A stretch of 64,000 bases of DNA from Streptomyces sp. NBC_00654 (GTDB lineage Bacteria > Actinomycetota > Actinomycetes > Streptomycetales > Streptomycetaceae). How positions within the stretch are numbered: the first letter of the stretch is position 1; every line of letters begins with the position of its first letter. The position numbers were made by a program, and so were the translations under genes. Under the pieces are notes generated by a model, which was not told the DNA's origin, ran no database searches, and was given only the letters and a program-made list of their open reading frames with translations. Positions 54,368 to 63,143 of the stretch are shown one piece after another. The stretch covers positions 1,612,001 through 1,676,000 of the forward strand of contig NZ_JAPEOB010000001.1 of NCBI RefSeq assembly GCF_026341775.1. Reading direction: 5' to 3'.

Positions 54368-54928
54368 TCAGCGGTCGCCTTCGTCACTCTCCGCCGGGAC
54401 GAGCACCTGCCGGTCCTCCATGTCCTTCACCATGTCCTGGAGTTCCGACCTGATCCAGTCCCGGGTGGCGACCTCGCCCAGGCCCATCCGCAGTGCGGCG
54501 ATCTCCCGGGTGAGGTATTCGGTGTCGGCGATGGAGCGCTCGTTCTGCTTGCGGTCCTGCTCGTGGGTGACCCGGTCCCGGTCGTCCTGCCGGTTCTGCG
54601 CGAGCAGGATCAGCGGTGCGGCGTACGAGGCCTGGAGGGAGAGCATCAGCGTCAGGAAGATGAACGGGTACTCGTCGAACCGCAGGGCGGGCGGCGCGAA
54701 GATGTTCCACAGCACCCAGACGATGATGATCAGCGTCATCCAGACGATGAACCGCCCGGTGCCCAGGAAGCGGGCGATCCGCTCCGAGAACCGGCCGAAC
54801 GCCTCCGGGTCGTACTCCGGCAGCAGCTTGCGGCGCGGGTCCTTCGGCTGGTCGATCCGGTTCCGCGGGGGGCGCACGATGCCCGAGGAGCCCGTCGACG
54901 CCGCCTTCGAACGCTCCTCACCCGCCAT
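54368..54928 (-). CDS. DUF1003 membrane protein
   Basis: A 186-aa protein with the DUF1003 core: 'RIARFLGTGRFIVWMTLIIIVWVLWN' (first helix, about residues 60-76), 'RFDEYPFIFLTLMLSLQASYAAPLILLAQNRQDDRDR' (second helix, about 90-107), then a charged coiled coil ending 'LQDMVKDMEDRQVLVPAE'. The gene starts inside the 3' end of the upstream MgtE_N/CBS gene (11-bp overlap). This pairing suggests a joint magnesium-related role, though no transport by DUF1003 is established to my knowledge. Confidence 0.92.
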   Translation of the reverse strand: MAGEERSKAASTGSSGIVRPPRNRIDQPKDPRRKLLPEYDPEAFGRFSERIARFLGTGRFIVWMTLIIIVWVLWNIFAPPALRFDEYPFIFLTLMLSLQASYAAPLILLAQNRQDDRDRVTHEQDRKQNERSIADTEYLTREIAALRMGLGEVATRDWIRSELQDMVKDMEDRQVLVPAESDEGDR

Positions 54929-56192
54929 GGCTGATCCCCTCCTCGCCGTGGAAGTCCGTCTCGCGCCAGTCCTCGGGCAGCAGGTGGTCCAGTACGTCGT
55001 CGACGGTCACCGCGCCGAGCAGCGAACCGCTCTCGTCCACGACGGGCACCGAGACCAGGTTGTACGCCGCCAGATAGCTGGTCACGGTCGGCAGCGGGGT
55101 GTCCGGGGACAGCGGTACGAGGTCGCTGTCGACGATCGAGCTGACCAGGGTGAACGGCGGATCGCGCAGCAGCCGCTGGAAGTGCACCGTGCCCAGGTAC
55201 TTGCCGGTCGGGGTCTCGTCCGGCGACCGGCAGACGTACACCTGCGCGGCCAGCGCCGGCGACAGGTCCGACTGCCTGACCCGGGCGAGCGCGTCGGCCA
55301 CTGTCGCGTCCGGGCGCAGCACGATCGGCTCGGTCGTCATCAGCCCGCCCGCGGTGCGCTCCTCGTACGACATCAGACGGCGCACATCGGCCGCGTCGTC
55401 CGGCCGCATCAGCGCGAGCAGCCGTTCCTTGTCGTCCTCGGGCAGCTCGGAGAGCAGGTCGGCCGCGTCGTCCGGGTCCATCGCCTCCAGGACGTCGGCG
55501 GCCCGCTCCTCCTGGAGCTTGCCGATGATCTCCACCTGGTCGTCCTCGGGCAGCTCCTCCAGGACGTCGGCGAGCCGGTCGTCGTCCAGCGCGGCGGCGA
55601 CCTCGGCGCGGCGTTTGGGCGAGAGGTGGTGCAGGGCGTTGGCCACATCGGTGGGCCGCAGCCGCTCGAACGTGGCGACCAGGCTCTCGGCACCCTGACC
55701 GTGCTCGTCCAGCGAGAAACCGCTGACCGCCGACCACTCCACCGTCAGCGTCTCGCCCTTGCGGCGCAGCGCCCCGCCGCGCCCCTTGCGGACGAAGTAC
55801 TTGTCGATCTCCCAGTCGCGGCGGGCCGGCAGCTGCTGGATCGCCACATCGAGGACGGTGACCTCCTCGCCGGTCTCCACCAGCCGGACCCGCCGGTCCA
55901 GGAACTCACCGAGGATCAGACGTTCGGTGGGCCGTTGCTCGAAGCGCCGCATGTTGACCACGCCCGTGGTGATGACCTGGCCCGACTCGATCCCCGTCAC
56001 CCGGGTCATCGGCAGGAAGATCCGCCGCCGGCTGAGCACCTCGACGACCAGGCCCAGCAGCCTCGGGGGGCGTCCGCCGACCCGCAGCATCGCCACCAGA
56101 TCGCGGACCTTGCCGACCTGGTCGCCGTTGGGGTCGAAGACCGGCACACCGGAGAGATGCGAGACGAAGACCCTGGGGACGCCTGCCGCCAT
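54918..56192 (-). CDS. Soluble MgtE_N/CBS-domain protein
   Basis: A 424-aa protein. The N-terminal PRC-barrel-like segment ('VPRVFVSHLSGVPVFDPNGDQVGKVRDLVAML') is followed by a variable domain. The MgtE intracellular N domain comes next ('FERLRPTDVANALHHLSPKRRAEVAAALDDDRLADVLEELPEDDQVEIIGKLQEERAADVLEAMDPDDAADLLSELPEDD'), then two CBS domains (from about residue 280). The membrane channel domain of MgtE is absent. It is therefore likely a cytosolic Mg2+/nucleotide sensor rather than a channel (inference). Same gene order as Rv1232c/Rv1231c. Overlaps the DUF1003 gene. Confidence 0.93.
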   Translation of the reverse strand: MAAGVPRVFVSHLSGVPVFDPNGDQVGKVRDLVAMLRVGGRPPRLLGLVVEVLSRRRIFLPMTRVTGIESGQVITTGVVNMRRFEQRPTERLILGEFLDRRVRLVETGEEVTVLDVAIQQLPARRDWEIDKYFVRKGRGGALRRKGETLTVEWSAVSGFSLDEHGQGAESLVATFERLRPTDVANALHHLSPKRRAEVAAALDDDRLADVLEELPEDDQVEIIGKLQEERAADVLEAMDPDDAADLLSELPEDDKERLLALMRPDDAADVRRLMSYEERTAGGLMTTEPIVLRPDATVADALARVRQSDLSPALAAQVYVCRSPDETPTGKYLGTVHFQRLLRDPPFTLVSSIVDSDLVPLSPDTPLPTVTSYLAAYNLVSVPVVDESGSLLGAVTVDDVLDHLLPEDWRETDFHGEEGISHGG

Positions 56193-56418
56193 CCGATGCG
56201 CCTCCTTCGCCCGCCGGTGTCCGTCCGTGACGCGCGCACCGGCGGCACCACGCGTGCCGGCCGGTTCGATTGCGCCGTTATGCCGGGATCAGGCTAGCCC
56301 GTGCCGGGCCACTCCGCCCCGGCGGACCCGGCGGCCCGGCTCCCTGCCGAAGGACCCGGATGTCCCGGGTACGCTGCCGTCTGCCACCCCCGCCATGCAG
56401 ATGAGAGGCAGTGCGCCC

Positions 56419-57180
56419 GTGACCTCCGTTGCCCCAGCCGTCCGGAACCGTCGCCGGACCGCTCTCGCCGTCGTGCTCTGTGCCGGGCTCACCGCAGCCC
56501 TCACAGCATGCGCGGGCGAGGACCCGGACAAGGGGACGAACGGCGTCGGCAGACTCCCGGCCGCCGAGATCGAGACGAAGACCAGAACGGCGGCGGACGC
56601 GGCGGACGCGGTGCGGCTCGCGGGCAAGCTCGTCAGCAAGGGCGGCACGTACACCCTCGACATGCAGCTCAACGAGGAGGGCGGCACGGGCTCCGTCACC
56701 TCGGGGAAGAGCACCTTCGTGCTGCTCCGGGTCGGTGACGAACTCTTCCTCAAGGCCGACTCCGCCTTCTGGAACCACGAGGAGAGCGACCAGGGTTCGG
56801 CCGCCGACCGGGAGGCCGCCGAGAAGCTCGACGGCAAGTACGTCAAGGTCCCCGAGGGCGACCCCACGTACAAGCAGCTGCGTGGCTTCACGGACAAGGA
56901 GATCCTGCTCGACGGCCTGCTCTCGCTGCACGGCAAGGTCAGCAAGGGCGACCGGGACACCGTCTCCGGGCTCCGCACGATCCAGATCTACGGCGGAAAG
57001 GGCGAGGGCGGCGCGCTCGATGTCGCCCTGGAGGGCAAGCCGTACCCGGTGCGCTTCGCCCGCGGCGGCGGCGGGGGCACCGTCCGCCTCCGGGACTGGA
57101 ACAAGCCCTTCGTGCTGGAGGCGCCGGCCGAGGACGACACCGTCGACTACGGCGGCCAGCTCCCGAAGTCCTCGGGCTGA
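56419..57180 (+). CDS. Putative lipoprotein (LppX/LprG-like fold suspected)
   Basis: A 253-aa exported lipoprotein. The signal peptide VTSVAPAVRNRRRTALAVV ends in lipobox L-T-A-C with Cys31. The mature part ('AVRLAGKLVSKGGTYTLDMQLNEEGGTGSVTSGKSTFVLLRVGDELFLKADSAFWN') has alternating strands like LolA/LppX-type lipid-binding lipoproteins. That resemblance is by eye only. GTG 56419 chosen because GAGAGG lies ~10 bases upstream; ATG 56401 and ATG 56395 are in-frame alternatives. Divergent from the MgtE_N/CBS gene. Confidence 0.85.
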   Translation: MTSVAPAVRNRRRTALAVVLCAGLTAALTACAGEDPDKGTNGVGRLPAAEIETKTRTAADAADAVRLAGKLVSKGGTYTLDMQLNEEGGTGSVTSGKSTFVLLRVGDELFLKADSAFWNHEESDQGSAADREAAEKLDGKYVKVPEGDPTYKQLRGFTDKEILLDGLLSLHGKVSKGDRDTVSGLRTIQIYGGKGEGGALDVALEGKPYPVRFARGGGGGTVRLRDWNKPFVLEAPAEDDTVDYGGQLPKSSG

Positions 57181-57204
57181 GCCGCACCCCGGTTGGGCGC
57201 CGCG

Positions 57205-57726
57205 TCAGCTCCGGCGGCGGCGCTTCAGCAGCAGCCGGGGGAGGGCGTCCGGCACCGGCCGGCGGGTGGTCGCCCCGGTCGGCAGCGGGGGCGCGGCGAG
57301 CGAGGTGTCCGGCAGCGCGGTCCGGATCTCGCCGGGCGTCAGCCGTACCACCACGCACTCGCGCGCCCAGCGTTCGGTCATCCGCTCGGCGTCCGGTGCG
57401 TTCAGCCGCTTGCCCTTGAGCTCGGCGACCGCGGCCTCCCACTCCTCGGAGTGCGGTACGAGCACGGCGACCGCCGCGTTCCAGACGACGAGACGGCCGC
57501 CCTTGTCCTTGCTCCGTACGGTGACCTCGGCGGCGGCCCCGTCGGTGATCCCGGGCGGGAAGGGCTGTTCACCGGGGCCGTCGCCGACGAGATGGGCCGC
57601 GCCCTCGTGCCAGACGTGCCACAGCGCGCGGGCGGGCCCGGTGCCCCGTACCCAGATCAGACCGGACTTCTTCGTGGCCTCCTCGACGAGGGCCCGGTCC
57701 AGCAGCACGTCAGCAGCAGCAGTCAT
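57205..57726 (-). CDS. Conserved hypothetical protein beside corA
   Basis: A 173-aa protein I do not recognise with certainty. 'KSGLIWVRGTGPARALWHVWHEGAAHLVGDGPGEQPFPPGITDGAAAEVTVRSKDKGGRLVVWNAAVAVLVPHSEEWEAAVAELKGKRLN' has a strand pattern and a G-x-G-P-A start like split-barrel flavin/F420-binding proteins. The cofactor residues are not clear. The C-terminus is basic (LLLKRRRRS). It lies 31 bases downstream of corA on the same strand, so the two are probably co-transcribed. Confidence 0.8.
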   Translation of the reverse strand: MTAAADVLLDRALVEEATKKSGLIWVRGTGPARALWHVWHEGAAHLVGDGPGEQPFPPGITDGAAAEVTVRSKDKGGRLVVWNAAVAVLVPHSEEWEAAVAELKGKRLNAPDAERMTERWARECVVVRLTPGEIRTALPDTSLAAPPLPTGATTRRPVPDALPRLLLKRRRRS

Positions 57727-57757
57727 GGCCGCACTCTATGGGACCGGGCCGGTGTGC

Positions 57758-58888
57758 TCAGAGCCAGCCGTTGCGCTTGAGGATGCGGTGGATGGAGAAG
57801 CAGACCACCCCGATGACACCCATCACCATGGCGTAGCCGTACTTCCACTGCAGCTCGGGCATGTGATCGAAGTTCATGCCGTAGACGCCGCAGATCATCG
57901 TCGGTACCGCGATGATGGCCGCCCAGGACGTGATCTTGCGCATGTCCTCGTTCTGGGTGACGGTCGCCTGCGCCAGATTGGCCTGGAGGATCGAGTTCAG
58001 CAGCTCGTCGAAGCCGATGACCTCCTCATGGACCCGGGCGAGGTGGTCGGCCACATCACGGAAGTACTTCTGGATGTCGGGGTCGATCAGCCGCATCGGC
58101 CGCTCGCTCAGCAGCTGCATCGGGCGCAGCAGCGGCGAGACGGCCCGCCTGAACTCCATCACCTCGCGCTTGAGCTGGTAGATCCGGCCCGCGTCGGAGC
58201 CGCGCCGGCTGCCCTTCGCGGGGGTGGAGAAGACATCGATCTCCACCTCGTCTATGTCGTCCTGCACGGCTTCGGCCACGGCGATGTAGCCGTCGACGAC
58301 ATGGTCGGCGATCGAGTGCAGTACGGCGGAGGGGCCCTTGGCGAGCAGCTCCGGGTCGTCCTGGAGGCGGCGGCGCAGGGCGCGCAGCGAGCCGTGCCCG
58401 CCGTGCCGGACGGTGATGACGAAGTCCCGGCCGGTGAAGCACATCACCTCGCCGGTCTCGACGACCTCGCTGGTCGCGGTCAGCTCGGCGTGCTCGACGT
58501 AGTGGATGGTCTTGAAGACGGTGAACAGGGTGTCGTCGTATCGCTCCAGCTTGGGGCGCTGGTGGGCGTGGACGGCGTCCTCCACGGCGAGCGGGTGGAG
58601 GCCGAACTCCCGCGCGATGACGGCGAATTCCTCCTCCGTCGGCTCGTGCAGGCCGATCCACGCGAAGCCGCCGCTCTCCCGCACCCGGAGCATCGCCTCG
58701 TGCGGGGTCGGGCAGGCGGACGCCTCGATGCGCCGTCCGTCGCGGTAGACCGCGCAGTCGACGACCGCGCTGGAGGCGGAGGGGTCGCGGGTGGTGTCGT
58801 AACCACCGCTGTACGGAGCGCTGTTCTTACGGAGGGACGGGCGCAGGGACGGGCGCACGGCGGCGCGCAGGTCGCGGATCATCGACAT
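57758..58888 (-). CDS. corA: Magnesium/cobalt channel CorA
   Basis: A 376-aa CorA-family channel. The large cytoplasmic domain includes 'GGFAWIGLHEPTEEEFAVIAREFGLHPLAVEDAVHAHQRPKLERYDDTLFTVFKTIHY'. The long stalk helix precedes two membrane helices: the first ends in the selectivity motif GMN (residues 337-339, 'GVYGMNF'), the second is 'GYAMVMGVIGVVCFSIHRIL', and the basic tail is KRNGW. Position corresponds to Rv1239c. The 412-base upstream region shows no M-box that I can recognise. Confidence 0.95.
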   Translation of the reverse strand: MSMIRDLRAAVRPSLRPSLRKNSAPYSGGYDTTRDPSASSAVVDCAVYRDGRRIEASACPTPHEAMLRVRESGGFAWIGLHEPTEEEFAVIAREFGLHPLAVEDAVHAHQRPKLERYDDTLFTVFKTIHYVEHAELTATSEVVETGEVMCFTGRDFVITVRHGGHGSLRALRRRLQDDPELLAKGPSAVLHSIADHVVDGYIAVAEAVQDDIDEVEIDVFSTPAKGSRRGSDAGRIYQLKREVMEFRRAVSPLLRPMQLLSERPMRLIDPDIQKYFRDVADHLARVHEEVIGFDELLNSILQANLAQATVTQNEDMRKITSWAAIIAVPTMICGVYGMNFDHMPELQWKYGYAMVMGVIGVVCFSIHRILKRNGWL

Positions 58889-59300
58889 GGGCTGACTCCT
58901 TCACGGAGGGCCGTCGGCGGGGCGTGGAACAGCCCGGAATGGGGACGTGTGCTCACGTCCGCAAAGCGGGCGGCACCGCGCGGGCGCGATGACGGCATTC
59001 GCTACAGACAGGCAAAAACGAAAGGCTCTTCCGTGGTGCGAACTGCCGTGGGGCCGTGACCGGGAAGGGGTCAGATCACCGAGGGAAGGCGTCGTGCGGA
59101 AGAGCGGTCGGTACTGCACGGTCGACTTGGATCCATGGCAGTCCCCACCTCCTCCGGCCGGTCCCCCGTGAGGGACGACGTGTCGTCGGGACTGAGAGAG
59201 CGACGCTTCTGCGCGCTGTCCCGACCGGCGGCCAGGCTATCAGCCGCCCAGGGCCCAATCCCTTACTTTGCCCATTCGATACGCGCTCTATGCTCGCCGC
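58889..59300. other. Intergenic region between divergent corA and the SUFU-domain gene
   Basis: 412 bases with no supportable gene. It should hold the corA promoter (leftward) and the SUFU promoter (rightward). The stretch at about 58985-59040 is A+T-richer (AGGCAAAAACGAAAGG). I looked for an Mg2+ riboswitch and for an upstream leader ORF and found neither convincingly. Confidence 0.4.
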
Positions 59301-59885
59301 ATGGGAGAAATTCTTGCGCTGGTCGAGGCGCGGCTGCGGACGGCCCTGGGCGAGCCCGACGCACGCGCCGGTGTGACGTTCCTCGGTACCGAACGCATCG
59401 AGGTGCTCCGCTTCATCGACGGTGACGTGGTGCGCTACGCCACGCTCGGCATGTCCGCCCAGCCGATGGCCGATCCCACCTCGCCGCTCGCCGATCCGGT
59501 GAAGGGGCCCCGGGCCGAACTCGTCCTGTCGGTACGGGCGGGGCTCGCCGACACCGACCAGGTGCTGCGTCCGCTCGCCGTGCTGGCCGCCTCCCCGCAG
59601 GTGGAGGGCCTGATCGTGGCCCCGGGTGCCTCGCTGGACCTCGGGCAGCCGCTGTGGACGGCGGCGCCGTTCAGCTCGGTGCTGGTCGCCGAGCCGGGCG
59701 GACTGGTCGAGGATCTGGAGCTGGACGAGCCGTACGAGCCGGTGCGCTTCCTGCCGTTGCTGCCGATGACGCACAACGAGGCCGCCTGGAAGCGGGTCCG
59801 GGGGGCGCAGGAGCTCCAGGAGCGCTGGCTGTCGCACGGGACGGACCTGCGTGATCCGCTGCGTACGTCCGTGGCGCTGGACTGA
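59301..59885 (+). CDS. Suppressor-of-fused (SUFU) domain protein
   Basis: A 194-aa protein from ATG 59301 (MGEILALVEARLRTALGEP). 'VLRFIDGDVVRYATLGMSAQPMADP', 'GPRAELVLSVRAGLADTDQVLRPLAVLAASPQVEGLIVAPGASLDLG', 'FSSVLVAEPGG' and 'VRFLPLLPMTHNEAAWKRVRGAQELQERW' fit bacterial SUFU-domain proteins, which are often immunity-like or unassigned. No toxin gene is adjacent, so an immunity role is not supported here. Convergent with the MFS gene. Confidence 0.85.
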   Translation: MGEILALVEARLRTALGEPDARAGVTFLGTERIEVLRFIDGDVVRYATLGMSAQPMADPTSPLADPVKGPRAELVLSVRAGLADTDQVLRPLAVLAASPQVEGLIVAPGASLDLGQPLWTAAPFSSVLVAEPGGLVEDLELDEPYEPVRFLPLLPMTHNEAAWKRVRGAQELQERWLSHGTDLRDPLRTSVALD

Positions 59886-59912
59886 ACGGCGCGGCCCCCG
59901 GGGCGGGACCCG

Positions 59913-59930
59913 CCGGCCCCCGGGGGCCGG
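59913..59930. terminator. GC-rich palindrome between SUFU and MFS genes
   Basis: CCGGCCCCCGGGGGCCGG is an 18-bp perfect palindrome between convergent stops (59885 and 59946). As RNA it would form a short hairpin and may end both transcripts. Confidence 0.4.
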
Positions 59931-59945
59931 ACCCGCGTACGCCGG

Positions 59946-61178
59946 TCAGTCGGCGAAGACCGTGACGCCGTTCTCGGTGGCGTGCTTCGTCGCCGGCTCC
60001 TCGGCCTCGTGGGTCAGCGCCGCGCGCCGGAACAGTACGACGGCCGCTCCGGCCAGCGCGGCGAGCGCGGCGACGACGAACGGGATGTGGATGTCGCTCC
60101 ACTCCTCGATCCTCGGGGCGAGGAAGGGGGCCGCGGCCGCGGCGAACCAGCGGACGAAGTTGTACCCGGCGCTCGCCACCGGACGCGGCGCGTCGGAGAC
60201 TCCGAGGGCCAGCTCGGTGTAGACGGTGTTGTTCATGCCGATGAAGGCACCGGAGACGATCGTGCAGACGATGGCCGTGGTGTGGCTGCCGTATCCGAGG
60301 ACCAGCAGGTCGGCGGCGAGCAGTACCAGCGAGGCGCCGACCACCTTCAGCGAGCCGAAGCGCTTCTGCAGCCGCGGGGCGACGAGCACCGAGAAGACCG
60401 CGAGCAGCAGACCCCAGGCGAAGAACACCGCCCCCGACTTGTACGGGGTCATGTTCAGCACGAACGGGGTGAAGGCCAGGATCGTGAAGAACGCGTAGTT
60501 GTAGAAGAACGCCGAGGCCGCGACCGAGGCGAGGCCGCCGTGGCCGAGCGCCTTGAGAGGGTCCAGCAGGGAGGTCTTCCGCGCGGGCCCGGGCTGTTCG
60601 CGGAGGAACGCGGCGATGCACAGGAAGCCGATCGCCATCAGGGCCGCGGTGCCGAAGAAGGGGTAGCGCCAGCTGGCGTCCCCGAGCAGCGCGCCGAGCA
60701 GCGGCCCGCACGCCATGCCGAGGCCGAGCGCCGACTCGTACAGCAGGATCGCGGCGGCGCTGCCGCCGGCCGCCGCGCCGACGATCACCGCGAGCGCGGT
60801 GGAGACGAAGAGCGCGTTGCCCAGGCCCCAGCCCGCCCGGAAGCCGACCAGCTCGGCGACGGAGGACGAGGTCCCGGAGAGCGTGGCGAAGACGACGACC
60901 AGGGCGAGACCGGTCAGCAGCGTCCTGCGGCCGCCGATCCGGCTGGAGACGAAGCCGGTGACGAGCATCGCGACCGCGGTGATCAGGAAGTACGAGGTGA
61001 ACAGCAGCGACACCTGACTGGGCGTCGCTTCGAGTCCCTCGGCGATGGACGGCAGAATCGGGTCCACCAGGCCGATTCCCATGAACGCGACGACGGACGC
61101 GCCCGCGGTCGCCCATACGGCCTTGGGCTGGCGCAGGATGCTTGACGCTTCCTCGTCGAACGGATCCTCTCCCTGCAT
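59946..61178 (-). CDS. MFS transporter
   Basis: A 410-aa major-facilitator protein with about 12 hydrophobic segments. The loop 2-3 motif is 'GFVSSRIGGRRTLLTGLALV', the motif-C-like 'ESALGLGMACGPLLGALLGDASWRYPFFG' lies in helix 5, and 'FVRWFAAAAAPFLAPRIEEW' in the second half. The layout fits drug/proton antiporters. The N-terminus (MQGEDPFDEEASSILRQP) is acidic and cytoplasmic. A TTAG-N5-CTAA element upstream could be a MarR/TetR-type operator, but no regulator gene adjoins. Confidence 0.93.
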   Translation of the reverse strand: MQGEDPFDEEASSILRQPKAVWATAGASVVAFMGIGLVDPILPSIAEGLEATPSQVSLLFTSYFLITAVAMLVTGFVSSRIGGRRTLLTGLALVVVFATLSGTSSSVAELVGFRAGWGLGNALFVSTALAVIVGAAAGGSAAAILLYESALGLGMACGPLLGALLGDASWRYPFFGTAALMAIGFLCIAAFLREQPGPARKTSLLDPLKALGHGGLASVAASAFFYNYAFFTILAFTPFVLNMTPYKSGAVFFAWGLLLAVFSVLVAPRLQKRFGSLKVVGASLVLLAADLLVLGYGSHTTAIVCTIVSGAFIGMNNTVYTELALGVSDAPRPVASAGYNFVRWFAAAAAPFLAPRIEEWSDIHIPFVVAALAALAGAAVVLFRRAALTHEAEEPATKHATENGVTVFAD

Positions 61179-61225
61179 GGGTTCTCTCGCTCTCCACTAG
61201 GTCGTTGTGTGATGCACAGAATAAG

Positions 61226-61238
61226 TTAGTCCGCCTAA
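61226..61238. promoter_or_regulatory. TTAG-N5-CTAA dyad upstream of MFS gene
   Basis: TTAG (61226-61229) and CTAA (61235-61238) in the most A+T-rich stretch of the region, about 50 bp before the MFS start and 100 bp before the divergent gene at 61336. It resembles MarR-family operators in spacing; short arms keep confidence low. Confidence 0.35.
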
Positions 61239-61335
61239 TAAGTGCAAGCTACATCTATTTCTGTGGGCGAGAGCCACGCTGCGGACGGGTGATCGTCCTT
61301 GACGCGGCGACCGCCGCGGAGGACCGTTGGCAGTT

Positions 61336-62013
61336 ATGAGGGGCGAACCCAGTTGCCCGAAGTGCGGTGGCCGGGTCAGGGCGCCCGGTCTCTTCGCCGA
61401 CTCCTGGCAGTGCCCCGCGCATGGTCAGATCCATCCGCTGCAGCCGGTGATCCCGCCCAGCGTCGAGGCGCTCGGGGTGGTCGTGAACCGCGCGCAGGTG
61501 CCGGTCTGGATGCCCTGGCCGCTCCCGGTGGGGTGGCTGTTCACGGGTGTGACGTCCGCGGGGGACGACCGCAGCGGAGGCCGCGCGACCGTGGTCGCCT
61601 GCTCCGGCCCGGGGCCGCTCGGCGGCATGGGGGAGCTGCTGCTCGTCGCCGAGGAACTGGGCGTCGGGCTCGGTGCGCGCTATGCGGGGATCGAGGGACC
61701 CGACCCCGGGCCGCGACTGTGCGTCGACGGAAAACCCGACGCCAAGGTCCTGGCCGCCGGACGCCCCACCCCCCTCTGGCACGTCAGGGGCACCCCGGAG
61801 GACCGGGCGGTCTTCGCCGGTGAGGCGCGCGGGCTGTGGCTCTGGGCGATTGTCTGGCCCGAGCAGGCGGGGCTGCTGCTCCACGACGAGCTGGTGCTGA
61901 CCGATCTGCGTGACGCCGGAGGGGAGTCGGACCTCGTCCCGTGCGGGGCGCTCACTCCCCGGCTGCTCAACGCCCCCGACGGTCCGCCCCGGCAGGGGAC
62001 CGCCGGGATATAG
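61336..62013 (+). CDS. DUF6758-like protein with N-terminal zinc ribbon
   Basis: A 225-aa soluble protein. It begins MRGEPSCPKCGGRVRAPG with CxxC at residues 7-10 and a second Cys/His pair 'WQCPAHGQ', suggesting a zinc ribbon. The rest ('VPVWMPWPLPVGWLFTGVTSAGDDRSGGRATVVACSGPGPLGGMGELLLVAEELGVGLGARYAGIEG') is a single domain known to me only as a Streptomyces family; the DUF number is from memory. ATG 61336 chosen over TTG 61327. It precedes the PHP gene on the same strand by about 88 bases. Confidence 0.85.
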   Translation: MRGEPSCPKCGGRVRAPGLFADSWQCPAHGQIHPLQPVIPPSVEALGVVVNRAQVPVWMPWPLPVGWLFTGVTSAGDDRSGGRATVVACSGPGPLGGMGELLLVAEELGVGLGARYAGIEGPDPGPRLCVDGKPDAKVLAAGRPTPLWHVRGTPEDRAVFAGEARGLWLWAIVWPEQAGLLLHDELVLTDLRDAGGESDLVPCGALTPRLLNAPDGPPRQGTAGI

Positions 62014-62101
62014 GGGGTTCGGGGCGGTTATCCTTGAGCGACCCGTCCGGCCCCACCTGTCACTTTCCCCGCCCGTCCCCGCGAGTTCTGGAGTACGCGT
62101 C

Positions 62102-62968
62102 GTGCGCATCGATCTGCACACCCACTCCGCCGCGTCGGACGGCACGGACACTCCCGCCGAACTGGTGGCGGCCGCCGCGGCCACGGGGCTCGACGTCATC
62201 GCGCTCACCGACCACGACACCGTCGCCGGACACCGTGAGGCCATCGGCGCGCTACCCGAGGGGCTCACCCTCGTCACCGGCGCGGAGCTCTCCTGCAAGC
62301 TCGACGGCGTGGGCCTGCACATGCTGGCGTACCTCTTCGATCCCGAGGAGCCCGAACTGGCCCGCGAACGCGAGCTGGTACGGGACGACCGGGTGCCGCG
62401 CGCCCAGGAGATGGTCCGCAAACTCCAGGCGCTCGGTGTCCCGGTGACCTGGGAGCAGGTCGCCCGCATCGCCGGGGACGGCTCCGTCGGCCGGCCGCAC
62501 GTGGCCACCGCGCTCGTCGAACTCGGCGTCGTCGGGACCGTCTCCGACGCCTTCACGCCCGACTGGCTCGCGGACGGCGGACGGGCGTACGCCGAGAAAC
62601 ACGAACTCGACCCGTTCGACGCGATCCGGCTGGTCCGGGTGGCGGGCGGCGTCACCGTCTTCGCCCACCCGGCCGCCGTGAAGCGCGGCGCCGTGGTGCC
62701 CGAGTCCGCCATCGCCCGGCTCGCCGCCGCGGGGCTCGACGGCATAGAGGTCGACCACATGGACCACGACGAGCCCACCAGGGCCCGGCTGCGCGGGCTC
62801 GCCCGTGAACTGGGACTGCTGACGACCGGGTCCAGCGACTACCACGGCACCCGCAAGACCGTCCGGCTCGGCGAGTACACGACCGACCCCGAGATCTACG
62901 GCGAGATCACCCGGCGCGCCACGGGAGCCTTCCCGGTGCCGGGCGCCGGCGGAACCGGCCACTCGTAG
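62102..62968 (+). CDS. PHP-domain phosphoesterase
   Basis: A 288-aa PHP protein. It opens with the metal-binding 'RIDLHTHSAASDGTDTPAELV' (His6, His8), then 'DVIALTDHDTVAGHREA', 'VTGAELSCKLDGVGLHMLAY', 'GGVTVFAHPAAVKRG' and 'TTGSSDYHG' (the C-terminal Asp-x-His). All five PHP motifs are present, so it should be an active metal-dependent phosphoesterase, possibly an RNase AM/3',5'-nucleotide phosphatase type (inference). GTG 62102 starts exactly at the first strand. Common neighbour of marC in Streptomyces. Confidence 0.93.
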   Translation: MRIDLHTHSAASDGTDTPAELVAAAAATGLDVIALTDHDTVAGHREAIGALPEGLTLVTGAELSCKLDGVGLHMLAYLFDPEEPELARERELVRDDRVPRAQEMVRKLQALGVPVTWEQVARIAGDGSVGRPHVATALVELGVVGTVSDAFTPDWLADGGRAYAEKHELDPFDAIRLVRVAGGVTVFAHPAAVKRGAVVPESAIARLAAAGLDGIEVDHMDHDEPTRARLRGLARELGLLTTGSSDYHGTRKTVRLGEYTTDPEIYGEITRRATGAFPVPGAGGTGHS

Positions 62969-63143
62969 CACCCCCGTTCGCGCGCTCGCGCGCGATCCCG
63001 TACCGCACGCACCGCACCACCGCACACGCTCCCGCGCGCCCGGCCGCCGTCATGCGGCAGCCCCCGGCCGCCGCTGAGGCTGCCCCGGCCCGCGGCCGCG
63101 CACACTCCCCGTACCGCCCGTTTCTCTCCTCGCAAGGCTCACT

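Noticed and set aside
58889..59300. Mg2+ riboswitch (M-box) upstream of corA
   Set aside because: I could not find the conserved M-box stems or motifs, only A+T-richer promoter-like DNA. A covariance search would be decisive.
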